Both the position numbers and the translations under genes were made by a program. 43,832 nt of DNA from Myxococcales bacterium. Its GTDB lineage: Bacteria > Myxococcota > UBA4151. The first letter of the stretch is position 1, and the number at the start of each line of letters is the position of its first letter. A model generated the notes under the pieces. The model was not told the DNA's origin, did no database searches, and was given only the letters and a program-made list of their open reading frames with translations. This document shows positions 42,101-43,832 of this stretch, piece by piece. The DNA lies in contig PBND01000089.1 in NCBI GenBank assembly GCA_002722845.1, positions 1 through 43,832 on the forward strand, in the 5' to 3' direction.

Positions 42101-42899
42101 TTCTTCCAAGCCAACTGCTGACCGAAGCTGGGTACTTCTCGGAGAGACCGAGCCGTATAGCCGAGATGCCCTCGACTTGATGGTGATGGATGGCCTCATC
42201 GAACTCCAAGATCAGGTGGAACCGGCCGGTGGGGGCCAGCCGATCACGGTCGGGGAGGTTTTGGGAATTCTACCCGCCTTGCCGGTCAGCGAGCGTCTGG
42301 ATGCCCTTGCCGAGGGGCTGGAGTTACCAGAGGGCCAGACCATCGACACGATGAAGAGCGACGAACTCCCCCGGGTGGTGAGCATGATCCCTCGGGTCGA
42401 TACCATGCCCGTCTCGAAGCCAAAGTCGACGCCCATCTTGACACCCCAGCGTTTGGGGATCGTGGTGAGCCTGGTTCTCGGGCTCGGTATTGTCGGCTTT
42501 CTGCTCATGCCGCGGGGCGAAGACCGGGAGCGAGAAAGGGCTGCCCAGCAATCAGACACCGACGGGGCGGTTGCAGATCCAGCGGTGAAGGTTGTGTCTG
42601 TGCAGCGCCCGGCGGAACAACTCCTGCGACCGGGGCAGAAACGTCTGACGGTCGAGGACAAGCAAGGCGTCCTCGAAAGTGAGCTAGAAGATTTGGAGAG
42701 CTGCCTGCCCGACAAGGCGAAGGACAGCATCAAGATTCAGTTCAAGATCAAGCCGAATGGGGCGCCATTCGCCATTCGGCTCGATACAGAGGACACCTCG
42801 GTGAACGCCTGCGTCCGAGCGAAGGTCTTTCGGTGGCGCTTTCCCCGCTTTAGCGGCCCGAGCGATGCGCTGGCGTTTCGTCTGGGAGGCCCGGGCTGA
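42093..42899 (+). CDS. GYF-like domain - membrane helix - TonB-like C-terminal domain protein (GltJ/AgmX-like)
   Basis: A GTG at 42093, preceded by GGGGAGG, gives 268 residues. The N-terminal segment SWVLLGETEPYSRDALDLMV followed by DGLI resembles the GYF_2 pattern (W-V-L, P-Y-S, L..L...G.I), about residues 12-50. A hydrophilic linker leads to one membrane helix (about 121-140, LGIVVSLVLGLGIVGFLLM) and a periplasmic part. Its end (about 205-265: ESCLPDKAK, IKIQFKIKPNGAPFAIRLD, NACVRAKVFRWRFPRFSG) matches the AgmX/PglI or TonB-like pattern, including the paired Cys seen in the FHA protein of this operon. AgmX (GltJ) of Myxococcus also joins GYF and TonB-like parts but has a zinc ribbon, not seen here. 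Its position after the GltI-like genes also matches. Confidence 0.65.
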   Translation: MVDSSKPTADRSWVLLGETEPYSRDALDLMVMDGLIELQDQVEPAGGGQPITVGEVLGILPALPVSERLDALAEGLELPEGQTIDTMKSDELPRVVSMIPRVDTMPVSKPKSTPILTPQRLGIVVSLVLGLGIVGFLLMPRGEDRERERAAQQSDTDGAVADPAVKVVSVQRPAEQLLRPGQKRLTVEDKQGVLESELEDLESCLPDKAKDSIKIQFKIKPNGAPFAIRLDTEDTSVNACVRAKVFRWRFPRFSGPSDALAFRLGGPG

Positions 42900-43832
42900 T
42901 GCGGCGGCAGTTGGAAGCTGAGGTTGCGAGCCTGCTTCAGGGGGTCAGCCCCATCGACTGGGGTCGCCTCCGGCACTTCAGCGATGAGGGGATCGCCGAC
43001 CTGTTGACCAGTAACGGGTTTAATCTCGAGAGCGAGGCGGACTGGGATCACCTCGACCGCCTTCGGGATCGGGGGATCAGTTATATGAACCGAGCCCTCG
43101 ATATGGTGGTCGATGAAGACATTTTTGAGATGCCAGTGGATGGGCTGATCCACTTGGCTGCTCGGCGTAAAGAGGGGCGGCGACGACGTCAGCAAGCCTG
43201 CGTGCTGCTGAAAGTCATGCACCTCATCCAGCGGCTCGATGCCCGTAGTCTACGCTTTGCTGCCCGAGTCTCCGATGCGGAGTTGACGACCCATCTCCTC
43301 GGCAAAGTCGGTGAGTGGGTCGACAGCCTGCGACGGCAGGGTCTGGTGATCGTGGAGTGGGGAGGTGGGCACAAGAGGCCCGACGCCATGGTGACCAAGC
43401 TCCTGCTCAAGGCGAGTAGTCAGGTGGGCAATGTCCACGACCAAGTCCGGGTCCGACTGGTGACAGAGGATCGACCCACACTGGAAACGGTGATTGAAGA
43501 ACTGGTTCGTCGAATCCTGCCGTTCAACATGATTCTGGCCGGCGAAAGTGTGAACACCTTGATGGAGATCGGGGAAGGAGCCCTCAAGGGACTTGTTCCC
43601 GAGCACGCGGTCCCAGACCGCCCCTATAATCCCCAGAGTTCTGGCGATTATCGGATCATTAACCTGGTGGGCGACGTTCCCCTTGCGATCGATCCGACCA
43701 GTTATGGGGTGCCGATAAGCCAGCAGGAACGGCACGGCCGGATCGTCCACCTCCGTTGCGAGTTCCAGTTCGTTGACGTGGCAACGGCCCAGGATAACGA
43801 GCGCGGTGAGCAGGGGCATGCTGCCTATAAAC
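42899..43832 (+). CDS. Protein with faint RelA/SpoT-like C-terminal region (3' end outside window)
   Basis: Starts at the ATG that shares one base with the previous stop (TGATG) and stays open to the window end, giving 311 residues so far. The first 170 residues are helical (MRRQLEAEVASLLQGVSPID, ACVLLKVMHLIQRLDARSLR) and unlike anything I recognise. From about 175 the pattern DQVRVRLVTEDRPTLETVIE, then DYRIINLVGDVPLAI, LRCEFQFVDVA and NERGEQGHAAYK resembles the strand order of RelA/SpoT nucleotidyltransferases (D.hR, YR.lH, EiQ, E.GxAAHxxYK). The synthetase acid residues are not obvious, so it may be an inactive relative. Cytoplasmic. Its place as the last gene seen in the Glt-type operon suggests a regulatory partner. 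Confidence 0.6.
   Translation, partial: MRRQLEAEVASLLQGVSPIDWGRLRHFSDEGIADLLTSNGFNLESEADWDHLDRLRDRGISYMNRALDMVVDEDIFEMPVDGLIHLAARRKEGRRRRQQACVLLKVMHLIQRLDARSLRFAARVSDAELTTHLLGKVGEWVDSLRRQGLVIVEWGGGHKRPDAMVTKLLLKASSQVGNVHDQVRVRLVTEDRPTLETVIEELVRRILPFNMILAGESVNTLMEIGEGALKGLVPEHAVPDRPYNPQSSGDYRIINLVGDVPLAIDPTSYGVPISQQERHGRIVHLRCEFQFVDVATAQDNERGEQGHAAYK

Overview
The window is a GC-rich, very densely coded bacterial chromosome segment. Secreted lipoproteins, long TPR proteins, an FHA-plus-AgmX/PglI-type protein, a VWA lipoprotein with the TDEDDC signature and small outer-membrane beta-barrels together suggest a Myxococcota or Bradymonadota-type (former Deltaproteobacteria) organism. This placement is inference from gene content; there is no rRNA in the window. 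No gene-free stretch exceeds 300 bases. Both ends cut through genes.

Left part (1-4734, plus strand): the tail of a proline-rich protein, dut, a large membrane protein joining a degenerate Ser/Thr kinase domain to a degenerate formylglycine-enzyme-type domain, and two small exported proteins. Next (14693-4728, minus strand) comes a run of ridA, thiS, thiG, a DsbD-type thiol-disulfide reductase, a 1605-residue thioester alpha-2-macroglobulin lipoprotein, an AI-2E-family permease and aroA. The aroA gene carries one in-frame amber codon exactly at its catalytic Glu.

Middle part (14814-22757): two coupled lipoproteins (plus), then rpmG, ybdK and tRNA-Lys (minus) ending at a clear intrinsic terminator. 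These are followed by a lipoprotein esterase whose motifs are in circularly permuted order, an outer-membrane protein with an Arg-Asp repeat tail, and tRNA-Glu with its own terminator.

Right part (22837-43832, plus strand): at least 14 tightly packed genes, most overlapping by 1-13 bases. In order they encode a cyclophilin, a Cys-rich Ig-like exported protein, a VWA lipoprotein, an outer-membrane beta-barrel, two periplasmic TPR proteins, a TPR lipoprotein, a small exported protein, an FHA-TM-AgmX/PglI protein, a second beta-barrel, two large cytoplasmic repeat proteins, a GYF-like-TM-TonB-like protein and a protein with faint RelA/SpoT resemblance. The order and domain make-up closely parallel the Myxococcus Glt gliding machinery (gltA/B, C, D, E, F, G, H, I, J) and its Nfs sporulation relative, with a CglB-like adhesin gene placed in the same run. 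I infer a compact trans-envelope machine linking a phosphothreonine-reading cytoplasmic side to a surface adhesin. No AglRQS-type motor gene is in the window. This locus is the most interesting thing here; the permuted esterase, the amber aroA and the double-degenerate kinase/FGE protein follow.
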